The notes under the pieces: generated by a model
Seen by the model: only the letters and a program-made list of their open reading frames with translations
Told to the model about the DNA's origin: nothing
Database searches by the model: none
Assembly (NCBI RefSeq): GCF_013408245.1
Contig: NZ_JACBYS010000001.1
Coordinates: forward strand, 1,426,001-1,490,000
Direction: 5' to 3'
DNA: 64,000 nucleotides
DNA from: Duganella sp. 1224
GTDB lineage: Bacteria > Pseudomonadota > Gammaproteobacteria > Burkholderiales > Burkholderiaceae_D
Program-made: the position numbers and the translations under genes
Shown here: in pieces, positions 55,700-64,000 of the stretch
Layout of the letters: every line of letters starts with the position of its first letter
Numbering within the stretch: position 1 is the stretch's first letter

Positions 55700-56500
55700 A
55701 TGAACAAGACCATGAAGATCGCCGTGGCCGCCGCCGCACTGGGCCTGGCCTCGCAAGCCTTCGCACAAATCACTTTCTATGAGGGCGAAGGCTGGCGCGG
55801 CCGCGCCTACTCCGCCAACGGCCAGGTGCGCGACTTGTCGCGCAGCGGCTTCAATGACCGCGCCTCGTCGGTGGTGGTCGATCGCGGCCAGTGGGAAGTC
55901 TGCGAGGACGCCAACTTCCGCGGCCAGTGCATGGTGCTGCGCCAGGGCAGCTACGAGTCGCTGCGCGGCATGGGGCTGAACAACCGCATCTCGTCGGTGC
56001 GCCCGATCCGTCCGCGCGACCGCTATGAGAACGAGGCGCCGCCGCCGATCGCGCAACCGAGCTATGAATGGCGCCGCCGCCCGAGCGAGCGTATCGTCGA
56101 CGTGCCGGTGCGCGACGTGCGCGCGGTGGTCGGCTCGCCGGAGCAGCGCTGCTGGGTTGAGCGCCAGCAGGTGCAGGAACCGTCGCGCCCCAATGCCGGC
56201 GGCGTGATCGCCGGCGCGCTGATCGGCGGCATTCTGGGCCACCAGGTCGGCGGCGGTACCGGCCGCGATGTGGCCACGGCCGGCGGCGCGATCGCCGGCG
56301 CGGCCATCGGCAACAACGTCGCCAATCAGAACAACACCTACACGCGCGACGTGCGCCGCTGCGAAAACGTCAGCAATCCGCGCCCGGAATATTGGGAAGT
56401 CACTTATGACTATCGCGGCGTGCAGCATCGCGTGCAGATGAGCACTCCACCGGGCAACACCATCGCCGTCAACGCGAAAACGGGCGAACCCCGGATGTAA
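55700..56500 (+). CDS. Secreted beta/gamma-crystallin and glycine-zipper protein
   Basis: The 266-aa protein has a signal peptide (MNKTMKIAVAAAALGLASQA-FA). A beta/gamma-crystallin-type Greek-key domain follows (about 22-100: ITFYEGEGWRGRAYS, CEDANFRGQCMVLRQGSYES), then a proline/arginine-rich linker and a glycine-zipper segment like the SmpA/Rickettsia 17-kDa antigen 2TM domain (VIAGALIGGILGHQVGGGTG, TAGGAIAGAAIGNNVA). It is probably an outer-membrane-associated stress protein; crystallin domains often bind calcium. AGGAGAA precedes the ATG. Its end overlaps the convergent SDR gene by 32 bp. Confidence 0.88.
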   Translation: MNKTMKIAVAAAALGLASQAFAQITFYEGEGWRGRAYSANGQVRDLSRSGFNDRASSVVVDRGQWEVCEDANFRGQCMVLRQGSYESLRGMGLNNRISSVRPIRPRDRYENEAPPPIAQPSYEWRRRPSERIVDVPVRDVRAVVGSPEQRCWVERQQVQEPSRPNAGGVIAGALIGGILGHQVGGGTGRDVATAGGAIAGAAIGNNVANQNNTYTRDVRRCENVSNPRPEYWEVTYDYRGVQHRVQMSTPPGNTIAVNAKTGEPRM

Positions 56501-57476
56501 CCTGCCGCGCGCCGTCGTCCGCCGCCGCTGACGGTGGCAGGCAGCCCTGCCCTTGCAGCGTGCGGCGGACCGCGATATCCAGCGGCGTATGCGGTTCGCT
56601 GCCCAGCACCGACAGCAGGCGCGCGTTGGACATGCGCACCGGGTGGCGCCACAGATAGCGCATTTCGCGCAGCTCGCGGAACACCGTCACAAACGGCGCC
56701 GCCAACGTCGTCAGCCACCACGGGAAGGCGCCTGCCTTCAGATCCGGCTTGCCGGCCGCACGCGCGATGGCCGCCACCATCTGGGTGCCGTCGGCGTCCC
56801 AGTGTCCCTCCATGTGAAACACCGCAAACTGCGGCAGCGCGTCGGCGCGCTCCAGCAGGCGCGCCATGGTTTCCGCCACATCCGGCAGATAGGCCCATTG
56901 ATGGCCAACGCCCGGCGACGCCGGATTGCTGATCGCCGTCACCGGCTTGCCCGGCTTGACCAGGCCTTGCGCGAACCAGTTGTTGCCGGCGTCCGGTCCG
57001 AAGAAATCGCCGGCCCGCACGATCAGTACCGGCAGGCCGGATGCCCGCAGGCGGCGCTCCATCTCCACGCGGATCGCGCCCTTGCGCGTCACTGGCTGCT
57101 GCGGCGCGTATTCGGTGATGTGCAGGTAGGCGTCCGGGCCGTAGTTGTACACGGTCCCTGGCAGCAGGATGCGGGCGCCGCTGGCGCGCGCCGCCGCCAT
57201 CGTATTCTCCAGCATCGGCAGCACCAGCTGGCCCCAGTTGCGGTAGCCCGGCGGATTCACCGCGTGCACGATCAGGTCAACTCCCTGCGCGGCAGCGACC
57301 ACGTCGTCGCGGTGCATCGCGTCGCCGGCCAGCCATTGCAAGCCATCGCCTTGTTTGGCCGCCCGCTCCGGCGCACGGTGCAGCGCCTTCACCCGCCAGC
57401 CGCGCGCCAGCAAGGTCCGCGCCACCTCGCCACCAATGCCGCCCGTTGCGCCCAGTACCAATGCCACTTTGTTCAT
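56469..57476 (-). CDS. NAD(P)-dependent epimerase/dehydratase-like SDR protein
   Basis: The 335-aa protein has the Rossmann motif VLGATGGIGGEVAR, DLIVHAVNPPGYRN, a PGTVYNYGPDA segment with Tyr, RKGAIRVEMERRL with the conserved Arg/Lys position, and VGHQWAYLPDVAETM. It belongs to the extended/atypical SDR group (NmrA/epimerase-like). The usual YxxxK is changed to RxxxR-like here, so catalysis is uncertain. It is divergent from a LysR gene that probably regulates it. The last residues are read antisense to the crystallin gene end. Confidence 0.85.
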   Translation of the reverse strand: MNKVALVLGATGGIGGEVARTLLARGWRVKALHRAPERAAKQGDGLQWLAGDAMHRDDVVAAAQGVDLIVHAVNPPGYRNWGQLVLPMLENTMAAARASGARILLPGTVYNYGPDAYLHITEYAPQQPVTRKGAIRVEMERRLRASGLPVLIVRAGDFFGPDAGNNWFAQGLVKPGKPVTAISNPASPGVGHQWAYLPDVAETMARLLERADALPQFAVFHMEGHWDADGTQMVAAIARAAGKPDLKAGAFPWWLTTLAAPFVTVFRELREMRYLWRHPVRMSNARLLSVLGSEPHTPLDIAVRRTLQGQGCLPPSAAADDGARQVTSGVRPFSR

Positions 57477-57562
57477 GTTCTTCTCCCTGTTGTGAAAGTT
57501 GCGCCGTAACGACGTGTTGCACAGTGTGGCCGCATGCGGGCTAAAAGAAAATTACCGAAAGC

Positions 57563-57579
57563 TGCATAGCCGCTATACA
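57563..57579. promoter_or_regulatory. LysR-type operator between the SDR and LysR genes
   Basis: TGCATAG-CCG-CTATACA is a near-perfect inverted repeat (6 of 7 positions) placed 8 bp before the LysR start codon in the 110-bp divergent region. The size and dyad fit a LysR recognition site and would allow autorepression with control of the divergent SDR gene. Confidence 0.55.
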
Positions 57580-57586
57580 ATTTCGT

Positions 57587-58492
57587 ATGACCATCGAGCC
57601 AAACTGGGATTTGTACCGCTCCTTCCTGTCCGTGCTGAAGGAAGGCTCGCTATCGGGTGCCGCGCGGGCGCTCGGTCTGACGCAGCCCACTGTCGGCCGC
57701 CATATCGACGCGCTGGAGCAAACGCTTGGCCTGTCGCTGTTCACCCGCTCGCAGGCCGGTTTTATCGCCACCGAGGCGGCGCACGCGTTGCAGCCCTACG
57801 CCGAAACCCTGGCCGCCGCCTCCTCTGCGCTACTGCGCGCCGCCTCCGGCCTGGGACGCGGCGCGGACGCCGCCATCCAGGGCATGGTGCGCGTCACCGC
57901 CAGCGAGGTGGTGAGCGTGGAAGTGCTGCCGCCGCTGCTGGCGCGTCTGCGCGAGAGCCATCCCGGCATCACCGTCCAGCTGGCGGTATCCAATCGCATT
58001 GAAAACCTGCTGCGGCGCGACGCCGACATCGCCGTGCGCATGCAGCGCCCGGAGCAGGATGTGCTGGTGGCGCGCCGGGTCGGCAACATCGAACTGGGAT
58101 TCCATGCGCACCGGCGCTACCTGGAGCGCCACGGCATACCGCGCACGTGGGAAGAGATCGCGCGCCATGCGCTGATCGGCATCGAGACGGAAAACGCCTT
58201 CACGCGCAAGCTGCAACCGCTGCTGGGCAACCTGGCGGCGAACCAGTTTGCACTGCGCAGCGACAGCGATCTGGTTCACCTCGCGTCCATCCGCGCCGGC
58301 ATCGGCATCGGCATCTGCCAGGTGCGGCTGGCCGCGCGCGATCCGGACCTGGTGCGCGTGGCGCCGGACCTGCTGACCATTCCGCTGGACACATGGCTGG
58401 CCATGCACGAGAACCTGCGCGGCAATCCGGCCTGCGCCGCCGTCTATACCGCGCTGGCGGCGGGACTGGAAGATTACATCAACGGGAACTGA
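57587..58492 (+). CDS. LysR-family transcriptional regulator
   Basis: The 301-aa protein starts with the LysR winged helix-turn-helix (LYRSFLSVLKEGSLSGAARA, LGLTQPTVGRHIDALEQTLG, LFTRSQAGFIATEAA) followed by the LysR substrate domain (VRVTASEVVSVEVLPPLLARL, RIENLLRRDADIAVRMQRPE). The divergent SDR gene is the likely target, a common LysR arrangement. Its effector is unknown. The 3' end overlaps the convergent DUF4124-like gene by 14 bp. Confidence 0.94.
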   Translation: MTIEPNWDLYRSFLSVLKEGSLSGAARALGLTQPTVGRHIDALEQTLGLSLFTRSQAGFIATEAAHALQPYAETLAAASSALLRAASGLGRGADAAIQGMVRVTASEVVSVEVLPPLLARLRESHPGITVQLAVSNRIENLLRRDADIAVRMQRPEQDVLVARRVGNIELGFHAHRRYLERHGIPRTWEEIARHALIGIETENAFTRKLQPLLGNLAANQFALRSDSDLVHLASIRAGIGIGICQVRLAARDPDLVRVAPDLLTIPLDTWLAMHENLRGNPACAAVYTALAAGLEDYINGN

Positions 58493-58811
58493 GCAGGCGG
58501 CGCTGCTTGTGCAGCTCGTCCTGCATGGTGAGCGTCTGGCGCGCCGCCTGCAAGGTGGCGACGTCGGTGCTGACGGTCTTGCGCACCAGGGGGCGCGGCA
58601 GGTCGGCCCAGCGGCTGCGCGGCGCCGGCGCGGACGCCTCGGAGCTGGTCATGGCCGCCGCCACGTGCTCGGTGCTGTCTTCCACGCGGCTGCCCTGCGG
58701 GCATTCCGCGTCGGTCAGCAGCACGTGGCCTTCGGTGTCCACGCAGCGGTTGACAGTGGCGCCGGCCACGCCAGTCATCGCGGCCAGTGCCGCGCACAGG
58801 ATGAGTTTCAT
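58479..58811 (-). CDS. Secreted DUF4124-like protein
   Basis: The 110-aa protein has a signal peptide (MKLILCAALAAMTGVAGA) followed by TVNRCVDTEGHVLLTDAECPQGS, the two-cysteine pattern of DUF4124-type domains seen in many beta- and gammaproteobacterial envelope proteins. The C-terminal half is helical and charged (RWADLPRPLVRKTVSTDVAT, LHKQRRLLSSR). The function is unknown. AAGGGGC precedes the ATG. Longer upstream starts are not supported by a ribosome site. Confidence 0.78.
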   Translation of the reverse strand: MKLILCAALAAMTGVAGATVNRCVDTEGHVLLTDAECPQGSRVEDSTEHVAAAMTSSEASAPAPRSRWADLPRPLVRKTVSTDVATLQAARQTLTMQDELHKQRRLLSSR

Positions 58812-58981
58812 GATCGATGCCCCTTTGACAAGAGCCTCCATCATCCGCCGGCGCGCTTTCACGGTCTGTACGGCCTCGCACATCCCATCTGGAATGCGGC
58901 AAGTTGGTTCCGTGTCGGTTACAATACCGCCTTCTTTCAGTATCACGACAGCGGCTGGCCGCCACGCGGCACCGCGTCTTC

Positions 58982-59740
58982 ATGCCTATGAAATCTCTGC
59001 TGATTCTTTCCGCGCTGGCGCTGGCCCACGGCTGCGCCGCCGCCGATACGCTGGACCCAGTCAATGCCCACGGCTGGAACACCTCCGCCGAACTGGGCGC
59101 CATCTCCACCTCCGGCAACACGGTCGGTACCTCGGTGACCGGCAAGATCGACGCCAAGCAGGAACTGCACAACTGGAGCAACGAATACATCCTGTCCGGC
59201 TACTTCAAGGACGAAGAAGTCACCAACGCCGATGGCCAGGAGGTGCGCGAGCGCTCGGCGCAACGCTACGCCGCATCGGCCAAAGCCGGCTACAAGCTGC
59301 TGCACGACGACCATGGCAAACTGTACGCGCTGGTCACGCACGTCGACGATAAATTCGGCGCCTACACCCGCTACTCCACCATCGGCGTCGGTTACGGCAC
59401 CCAGACCTACCAGTCGGATACGCACACGCTGGACGTGGAAGTCGGTCCTGGCTACTTCCGCGGCGTGCGCGCCGGCGGCGAAACCGAGAACGGCCCGACC
59501 ATCCGCGGCGCCGCGCTGCTGAAATGGAAACTGAGCGACAGCGCGCAGTTCAGCCAGAACGTGGTGGTGGAACGCGGCACCGACAACATCCACTCGCTGG
59601 CGGAAACCGCGCTGCGCACCAAGATCAACAGCACCATGCAGATGAAGGCGGCGTTCAACATCCGCAACGACACCAACGTCCCCGCCGACAAGAAAAACAC
59701 CGATACGCAAACCTCGGTGACCCTGGTTTATTCCTTCTGA
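58982..59740 (+). CDS. DUF481 outer-membrane beta-barrel protein (YdiY-like)
   Basis: The protein has a signal peptide (MKSLLILSALALAHGCAAAD) and a mature part of alternating amphipathic strands (WNTSAELGAISTSGNT, NEYILSGYFKDEEVTNADG, VEVGPGYFRGVRAG), ending TQTSVTLVYSF with the C-terminal Phe typical of outer-membrane barrels. This is the DUF481/YdiY salt-induced outer-membrane protein type. ATG 58988 is an equally good start (two residues shorter). It is followed 14 bp later by purT. Confidence 0.88.
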   Translation: MPMKSLLILSALALAHGCAAADTLDPVNAHGWNTSAELGAISTSGNTVGTSVTGKIDAKQELHNWSNEYILSGYFKDEEVTNADGQEVRERSAQRYAASAKAGYKLLHDDHGKLYALVTHVDDKFGAYTRYSTIGVGYGTQTYQSDTHTLDVEVGPGYFRGVRAGGETENGPTIRGAALLKWKLSDSAQFSQNVVVERGTDNIHSLAETALRTKINSTMQMKAAFNIRNDTNVPADKKNTDTQTSVTLVYSF

Positions 59741-59754
59741 TTTGACGACCCGCC

Positions 59755-60966
59755 ATGAAAACTCCCCGCACGCTCGGCACGCCGCTGTCGCCCACCGCCA
59801 CCAAAGTCATGCTGCTCGGTTCTGGTGAACTGGGCAAGGAAGTCATCATCGCGCTGCAGCGCCTGGGCGTGGAAGTCATTGCCGTCGATCGCTACCCGAA
59901 CGCGCCCGGCCACCAGGTGGCGCACCGCGCCCACGTCATCAACATGACCGATGGCGACGCGCTGGCGGCGCTGATCGAACAGGAGAAGCCGGACCTGGTG
60001 GTGCCGGAGATCGAGGCCATCGCCACCGACAAACTGGCGGAGCTGGAGCAGGCCGGCAAGATCACCTGCATTCCGACCGCGCGCGCCGCGCAGCTGACCA
60101 TGAACCGCGAAGGCATCCGCCGCCTGGCCGCCGAAACGCTGGGCCTGGCCACCTCGCCCTACCGTTTCGCCAGCAGCCTGGAAGAACTGCGGGCCGGCGC
60201 CGATGCCGTGGGCTTCCCTTGCGTGGTCAAGCCGGTGATGTCGTCGTCGGGCAAGGGCCAGTCGAAGATCGACAGCGCCGACGAGGTGCAAGCCGCGTGG
60301 GACTACGCCGCCGCCGGCAGCCGCGTGGACTCGGGCCGCGTGATCGTCGAAGGCTTCATCGACTTCGATTACGAAATCACGCTGCTGACCGTGCGCTCGC
60401 TGGGCGAGGACGGCCAGGTGGTGACGCAGTTCTGCGATCCGATCGGCCACGTGCAGGTGCAAGGCGACTACGTGGAATCGTGGCAGCCATGCCGCATGCA
60501 TCCGGCGGCGCTGGAACGCGCGCGCGACATCGCCGGCAAGGTGACGGCGGATCTGGGCGGCCTGGGTCTGTTCGGCGTCGAGCTGTTCGTCAAGGACGAG
60601 ATGGTGTGGTTCTCGGAAGTGAGCCCGCGTCCGCACGATACCGGCATGGTGACCATGGCCACCCAGGTGCAGAGCGAATTCGAGCTGCATGCCAAGGCCA
60701 TTCTCGGCCTGCCGGTGAATGTGGCGCTGAAGTCGCCGGGCGCGTCGGCGGTGATCTACGGCCAGCACGAGGCGGCCGGCATTGCCTTTGAAGGCGTGGC
60801 CGAGGCGCTGCGCGTGCCGCACAGCGACATCCGCCTGTTCGGCAAGCCGGAATCGTTCGCGCGCCGCCGCATGGGCGTGGCGCTGGCCACCGCCGACGAC
60901 GTCGACACCGCGCGCATCAACGCCAAGCTGGCGGCGTCCAGGGTCAAGCCGGTGCTGGGCAGCTAA
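59755..60966 (+). CDS. purT: Formate-dependent phosphoribosylglycinamide formyltransferase
   Basis: The 403-aa ATP-grasp enzyme has the N-terminal [40 protein letters not shown], the ATP-grasp lysine loop [14 protein letters not shown], and [15 protein letters not shown]. All are characteristic of PurT. It uses formate and ATP to formylate GAR in purine synthesis. The presence of a formate-oxidoreductase-like gene 11 kb away is probably unrelated. It lies 14 bp downstream of the DUF481 gene and ends 4 bp from the convergent response regulator. Confidence 0.96.
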   Translation: MKTPRTLGTPLSPTATKVMLLGSGELGKEVIIALQRLGVEVIAVDRYPNAPGHQVAHRAHVINMTDGDALAALIEQEKPDLVVPEIEAIATDKLAELEQAGKITCIPTARAAQLTMNREGIRRLAAETLGLATSPYRFASSLEELRAGADAVGFPCVVKPVMSSSGKGQSKIDSADEVQAAWDYAAAGSRVDSGRVIVEGFIDFDYEITLLTVRSLGEDGQVVTQFCDPIGHVQVQGDYVESWQPCRMHPAALERARDIAGKVTADLGGLGLFGVELFVKDEMVWFSEVSPRPHDTGMVTMATQVQSEFELHAKAILGLPVNVALKSPGASAVIYGQHEAAGIAFEGVAEALRVPHSDIRLFGKPESFARRRMGVALATADDVDTARINAKLAASRVKPVLGS

Positions 60967-60969
60967 GCT

Positions 60970-61782
60970 TCACATCCCCCGGAACAGATCCACGTAGTTG
61001 CGGCTGACCACCAGCTGTTCCGGGCGGCCTTTCAGCTGCACCATCACGCGCCCGCGAAAGTCCTGGCGGGTGCCAGCCACGTGGCGCGCCGCCACAATCA
61101 CGCTGCGGTGGATCTGCCAGAACTGCTGTTCGTCGAGCTGCTCGCGCAGCTTGCTGATCGGCGTGCGGATCAGGCTTTCGCCGTCCGCCACGAACACGCT
61201 GGTGTATTTGTCGTTGCTCTGGAAGTAGATCACGTCTTCGATTGGGATCAGGCGCGTTTCGTCGCCTTGCGAGGCGCGTATCCATTGCAGCGGCGCGGGC
61301 GCCGGCGTGGGCGTGGGCAGTGCCGCCGTCAGGCCACCCGCCGCCAGTTGCGCCAGCAAGGCTTGCAGCGCCGCCGCCGGCACCGCGCCCTCCACCGGCG
61401 ACGCCGGCCGCAAGCGGGTCTTCAGCTTGGCGACCGTGCGCTCCAGCCGCTCGAGGTTCACTGGCTTCAGCAGGTAGTCCACCGCCGAATGCTCGAACGC
61501 CTCCACCGCATACTGGTCGTACGCGGTGACAAACACGATGTGCGGCGGCGTGCGGCTGTCTACCAGCCTGGCCGCCACATCCAGCCCGCTCAGGCCGGGC
61601 ATGCGGATGTCGAGGAACACCACCTGCGGCGCCTCCTCGTCGATCATGCGCAGCGCTTCGATGCCGTTGGCGGCACGCGCCACCACGCGCAGCTCGGGCC
61701 AGACGGCCTTCAGCTGGCTTTCCAGGTAGTCGCGCAGATGGGCTTCGTCGTCTGCGATCAGGGCACGGATGGTATCGATGAT
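60970..61782 (-). CDS. LytTR-family response regulator lacking a canonical start codon
   Basis: The protein has a receiver domain (IRALIADDEAHLRDYLESQL, phospho-Asp in VVFLDIRMPGLSG, Lys in VDYLLKPVNLERL) and a C-terminal LytTR DNA-binding domain (IYFQSNDKYTSVFVADGESL, WQIHRSVIVAARHV). The domain begins right after ATC-ATC-GAT-ACC-ATC at 61782, and no in-frame ATG, GTG or TTG exists until GTG 61977, deep inside the kinase gene. Relatives probably start M-I-D-T-I-R; here the first codon reads ATC, with GAG 6 nt before it. I take ATC as a rare start (270 aa); GTG 61977 (335 aa) is the alternative. Confidence 0.85.
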   Translation of the reverse strand: MIDTIRALIADDEAHLRDYLESQLKAVWPELRVVARAANGIEALRMIDEEAPQVVFLDIRMPGLSGLDVAARLVDSRTPPHIVFVTAYDQYAVEAFEHSAVDYLLKPVNLERLERTVAKLKTRLRPASPVEGAVPAAALQALLAQLAAGGLTAALPTPTPAPAPLQWIRASQGDETRLIPIEDVIYFQSNDKYTSVFVADGESLIRTPISKLREQLDEQQFWQIHRSVIVAARHVAGTRQDFRGRVMVQLKGRPEQLVVSRNYVDLFRGM

Positions 61783-62927
61783 GTCGGACTCACATTCAGG
61801 GGCAGCACGAGGCGGACCGTCATGCCGCAGGGTTGATTTTCCAGTAATTCTACCTTGGCGGCGCCACCGTACAAGCTGCGCAACCGCTCGCGCAGATTGC
61901 TCAGCCCCACGCCGCCGCCCGGCTTGCGTGGCGCCGTGTCGTCCAGGCCCACGCCGGTATCGCTGATGCGCACGCACAACTGTTCGCCCTCCACGCGCGC
62001 GCTGACCACGATCTCGCCGCCCTCCACCTTCGGCTCCAGGCCGTGGGCGATGGCGTTTTCCACCACCGGCTGCAGCAGCATGGGGGCGATGCGGACCTGG
62101 CGCAACTCATCCGGCAGCTCGATGCGGTAGCGCAGGCGCTCGCCCATGCGCACCGCCAGCACGTCGAGATAAGCGCCGATCAGCGCGGCCTCGGAGCCCA
62201 GCGTGGCCTCCTCGCTACGGCTGGCGGCCAGGCTGGCGCGCAGATAGTCGATGAAGCGCTCCAGCATGTGTTGCGCCTGCGCCGGCCGCGGGCCGATCAG
62301 GCCGACCACATTGGCCAGCGTGTTGTACAGGAAGTGCGGCTCGATCTGCGCCTGCAGCGCGCGCAGCCGCGCCTCGGCCAGCATGCGCGCGCTAGCCGCC
62401 TCAAATTCCTTCTGCCGCGCCGCCTCCATCGCCACCGCGTGACGGCGCTCGGCGGCGCTGCGCACGAGGTACATCAGCAAGGCTATACAGGCTGCGATGA
62501 CCAGGCACTGGATCACCACCGCGCGGTTGGTCAACAGATGCAGCGAATTGCCGCGGTTCCAGATGGCGTTGCCCAGCACAACGCCCAGCAGCACGGCGAC
62601 CGCCATCAGCGCCAGGTTGAACAGGAAACGCGGCAGCCCGCGGGCGCGGCGCGGCCAGCCGCGCAGCAGGCGATTGCCAGCCACCATGCCGCCGTGAACG
62701 ATCAGGCCCACCAGGTTGGACATCAGCAGCAATGACCACCAGCGCTCCGCCAGGCTGGCATCGTCCTGCGACAGCAGGCGCACGCACGCGGTGAGCACCA
62801 CACCGATCAGCGTACTCCAGATGACGGTGTACGCCAGGTCGCGGCGCGGCGATGGCCGCCAGCGGCGGAAGAACGGGATCAGCTCCAGCGGGTGCGCCCG
62901 CACCGGGGCTTGCTCTTGTTGGGTCAT
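61758..62927 (-). CDS. LytS-type sensor histidine kinase
   Basis: The product has four membrane helices (about 30-170), a coiled-coil, and a His_kinase domain with the phospho-His in ALQAQIEPHFLYNTLANVVG, the HATPase N-box LLQPVVENAIAHGLEP, and GVGLDD/GGVGLSNLRERL. It partners the LytTR regulator downstream (25-bp overlap). AAGG sits 5 nt before ATG 62927; ATG 62939 or 62948 would add 4 or 7 residues. The signal is unknown. Confidence 0.9.
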   Translation of the reverse strand: MTQQEQAPVRAHPLELIPFFRRWRPSPRRDLAYTVIWSTLIGVVLTACVRLLSQDDASLAERWWSLLLMSNLVGLIVHGGMVAGNRLLRGWPRRARGLPRFLFNLALMAVAVLLGVVLGNAIWNRGNSLHLLTNRAVVIQCLVIAACIALLMYLVRSAAERRHAVAMEAARQKEFEAASARMLAEARLRALQAQIEPHFLYNTLANVVGLIGPRPAQAQHMLERFIDYLRASLAASRSEEATLGSEAALIGAYLDVLAVRMGERLRYRIELPDELRQVRIAPMLLQPVVENAIAHGLEPKVEGGEIVVSARVEGEQLCVRISDTGVGLDDTAPRKPGGGVGLSNLRERLRSLYGGAAKVELLENQPCGMTVRLVLPLNVSPTSSIPSVP

Positions 62928-62944
62928 ACTTGCCTTCATGTGAT

Positions 62945-64000
62945 TCATGCCGCCAGAAAGTTACCATGAAAGCAAACCGGCGCGCGATATGGCAACCGCG
63001 CCAGCGCTACCGGACCGGCCTTGATGTTGTGCGCATCAAACACCGTCAGCACGCTCTGCGCGCGGCGCGTGTCCTGCGCCACGCCGACCACGTAACCGTC
63101 GGTTTCCGACCGCGCGCCGCGGCGCGGCACCAGCACGTGCTCTTCGACCTGCCATCCGGGACCGAAGGCATAGCCATCGGCCTTGCCGTTGTCCGTGTCG
63201 ATCAGGTTGACGCTATCCAGTATCAGTTCGCGGCCGCTGGCGCCCAGCACCAGCAGCTTGCGGTGGCGCGCCGACACCACCTGCGGCATCACGCGCGGGA
63301 ATTCGCTGACGCCGAACAACCGCGCCTCGCGCGCCTGTCCGCTGGCGTAATCCAGCGTGATCTGCACCGTGCTGCTTGGGTTGTCGGACACCATGCGCGA
63401 CGCGCCGCGCATCGGCAGGCCCACCTTGCGCAGGGCGTCGCCTTCGTGCAGCACCACGTCGAACCGGGTGCTGGCGCCGTCTTCCCAGGCGTTCCCGAAA
63501 TGGAAGACGGAGCGCGCCGGCAGCTCGAACACCTGGCGCAGGGCCAGCGTATCCTTGGAGATGACCAGCACCCGCAATGGTTCCTTGTCGCCGGCCCACG
63601 CCATGCGCTCGGCGAAGCTGGCCCCCGCCGTGTCGCGCAGGTCGTAAGGCGCCACCAGGAAAATCAGGTGGCGGCCGCTGACCACGAAGTCGTGCACCAT
63701 GTTCAGCTTCGGCACCGCGATCATGGCGGTGCGGGCGACTTCACCGGCGGCGTTCAGACGATAGATCACCAACTGGTCGGCACCGGGCGAGGTGCCGAAG
63801 TTCCACAGCCCGCCGTCCGGATCCGGCTTGGGATGGGCCGAAAACGGCATGGCCTTCAGGTCCGGGCGCCAGGTCTTGATGCCGCGCGTGGCCAGCGTGT
63901 CCGGATCGACCTCGGTGGCGGAGCCGCCCTCCCACAAGGCGTACACGCGGCCGTTGAACGGCAGCAGATTGGTGTTGGCGACGTTGACGGTGTCGTTGTT
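62945..64000 (-). CDS. Carotenoid oxygenase family protein (C-terminal part, cut by window edge)
   Basis: The reverse strand is open to the window edge, reading NTNLLPFNGRVYALWEGG and then GGLWNFGTSPGAD. It has the iron-ligand histidines in LNMVHDFVVSGRHLIF, SVFHFGNAWEDG and VCFHGNFLAA. These are marks of carotenoid cleavage dioxygenases (RPE65/CCD family). The N-terminal part, with the first iron His, is outside the window. It is 17 bp upstream of the LytS-type kinase gene on the same strand. It probably cleaves a carotenoid or related stilbene; the substrate cannot be told here. Confidence 0.88.
   Translation of the reverse strand, partial: NNDTVNVANTNLLPFNGRVYALWEGGSATEVDPDTLATRGIKTWRPDLKAMPFSAHPKPDPDGGLWNFGTSPGADQLVIYRLNAAGEVARTAMIAVPKLNMVHDFVVSGRHLIFLVAPYDLRDTAGASFAERMAWAGDKEPLRVLVISKDTLALRQVFELPARSVFHFGNAWEDGASTRFDVVLHEGDALRKVGLPMRGASRMVSDNPSSTVQITLDYASGQAREARLFGVSEFPRVMPQVVSARHRKLLVLGASGRELILDSVNLIDTDNGKADGYAFGPGWQVEEHVLVPRRGARSETDGYVVGVAQDTRRAQSVLTVFDAHNIKAGPVALARLPYRAPVCFHGNFLAA

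Overview
The window is GC-rich and carries markers typical of Burkholderiales: an exosortase A (XrtA/EpsH type 1) exopolysaccharide locus with PrsK/PrsR, formate-dependent PurT, and queD/queE/tadA. Gene content and protein style suggest an Oxalobacteraceae member (Massilia/Duganella/Janthinobacterium-like); this assignment is inference from gene families, with no 16S gene in the window. Gene density is very high, with no gap above 300 bp, many 1-4 bp start/stop overlaps, and many convergent genes whose 3' ends overlap. No tRNA, rRNA, CRISPR array, IS element or prophage was seen.

Region 1 (1-21.2 kb) is an XrtA-associated exopolysaccharide locus. On the left are an MBOAT O-acyltransferase (cut by the window edge), a GT4 glycosyltransferase, a Wzx-like flippase and a GT2-GT4 fusion on the minus strand. 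Then come a Wzy/ligase-like membrane protein and a polysaccharide deacetylase on the plus strand. The exosortase-associated small-molecule module follows: asparagine-synthase-like amidotransferase, PLP decarboxylase and AMP-forming acyl ligase (minus), facing GNAT, acyl carrier protein, two alpha/beta hydrolases, a glycosyltransferase and a TPR protein (plus). The sigma54 activator PrsR, its kinase PrsK and the initiating sugar-phosphate transferase close the block. The exosortase itself and PEP-CTERM substrates are not in the window.

Region 2 (21.2-32 kb) is housekeeping. It has nadB with a GNAT gene, a periplasmic solute-binding protein, ybiT-nadA-nadC, a small secreted charged protein in an AT-richer patch, then LD-carboxypeptidase, hydrolase, tadA, queD and queE on the minus strand.

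Region 3 (32-38.6 kb) is signalling and secretion. It has an orphan NarX-type kinase followed by a PAS-GGDEF cyclase, then a minus-strand set of secreted endonuclease, 83-aa protein and serralysin-like metalloprotease behind a promoter-terminator leader, then a chemoreceptor.

Region 4 (38.6-45.3 kb) is a minus-strand carbohydrate cassette: GH2 enzyme, a 1269-codon reading frame joining a glycoside-hydrolase-like domain, a glycosyltransferase and a UDP-galactopyranose-mutase-like FAD domain, and galE.

Region 5 (45.3-54.8 kb) has a molybdopterin FdhF/YdeP-type oxidoreductase followed by the scar of a deleted terminal-oxidase operon, a multi-PAS GGDEF protein, a nitrobindin-like protein, a metallo-beta-lactamase-fold hydrolase and an NCS2 purine permease. 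Region 6 (54.8-64 kb) has an ACT-like protein divergent from an Lrp regulator, a beta/gamma-crystallin protein, a LysR/SDR pair, purT, a LytS/LytT-type two-component pair whose regulator lacks a normal start codon, and a carotenoid oxygenase cut by the right edge.

The observations most worth following are: the amidotransferase that has Ser in place of catalytic Cys2, in a position where an ATGA overlap makes Cys impossible; the three-domain carbohydrate fusion with an internal ribosome binding site; the secreted nuclease/protease operon with a terminator in its leader; and the in-frame cox/cytochrome deletion scar.
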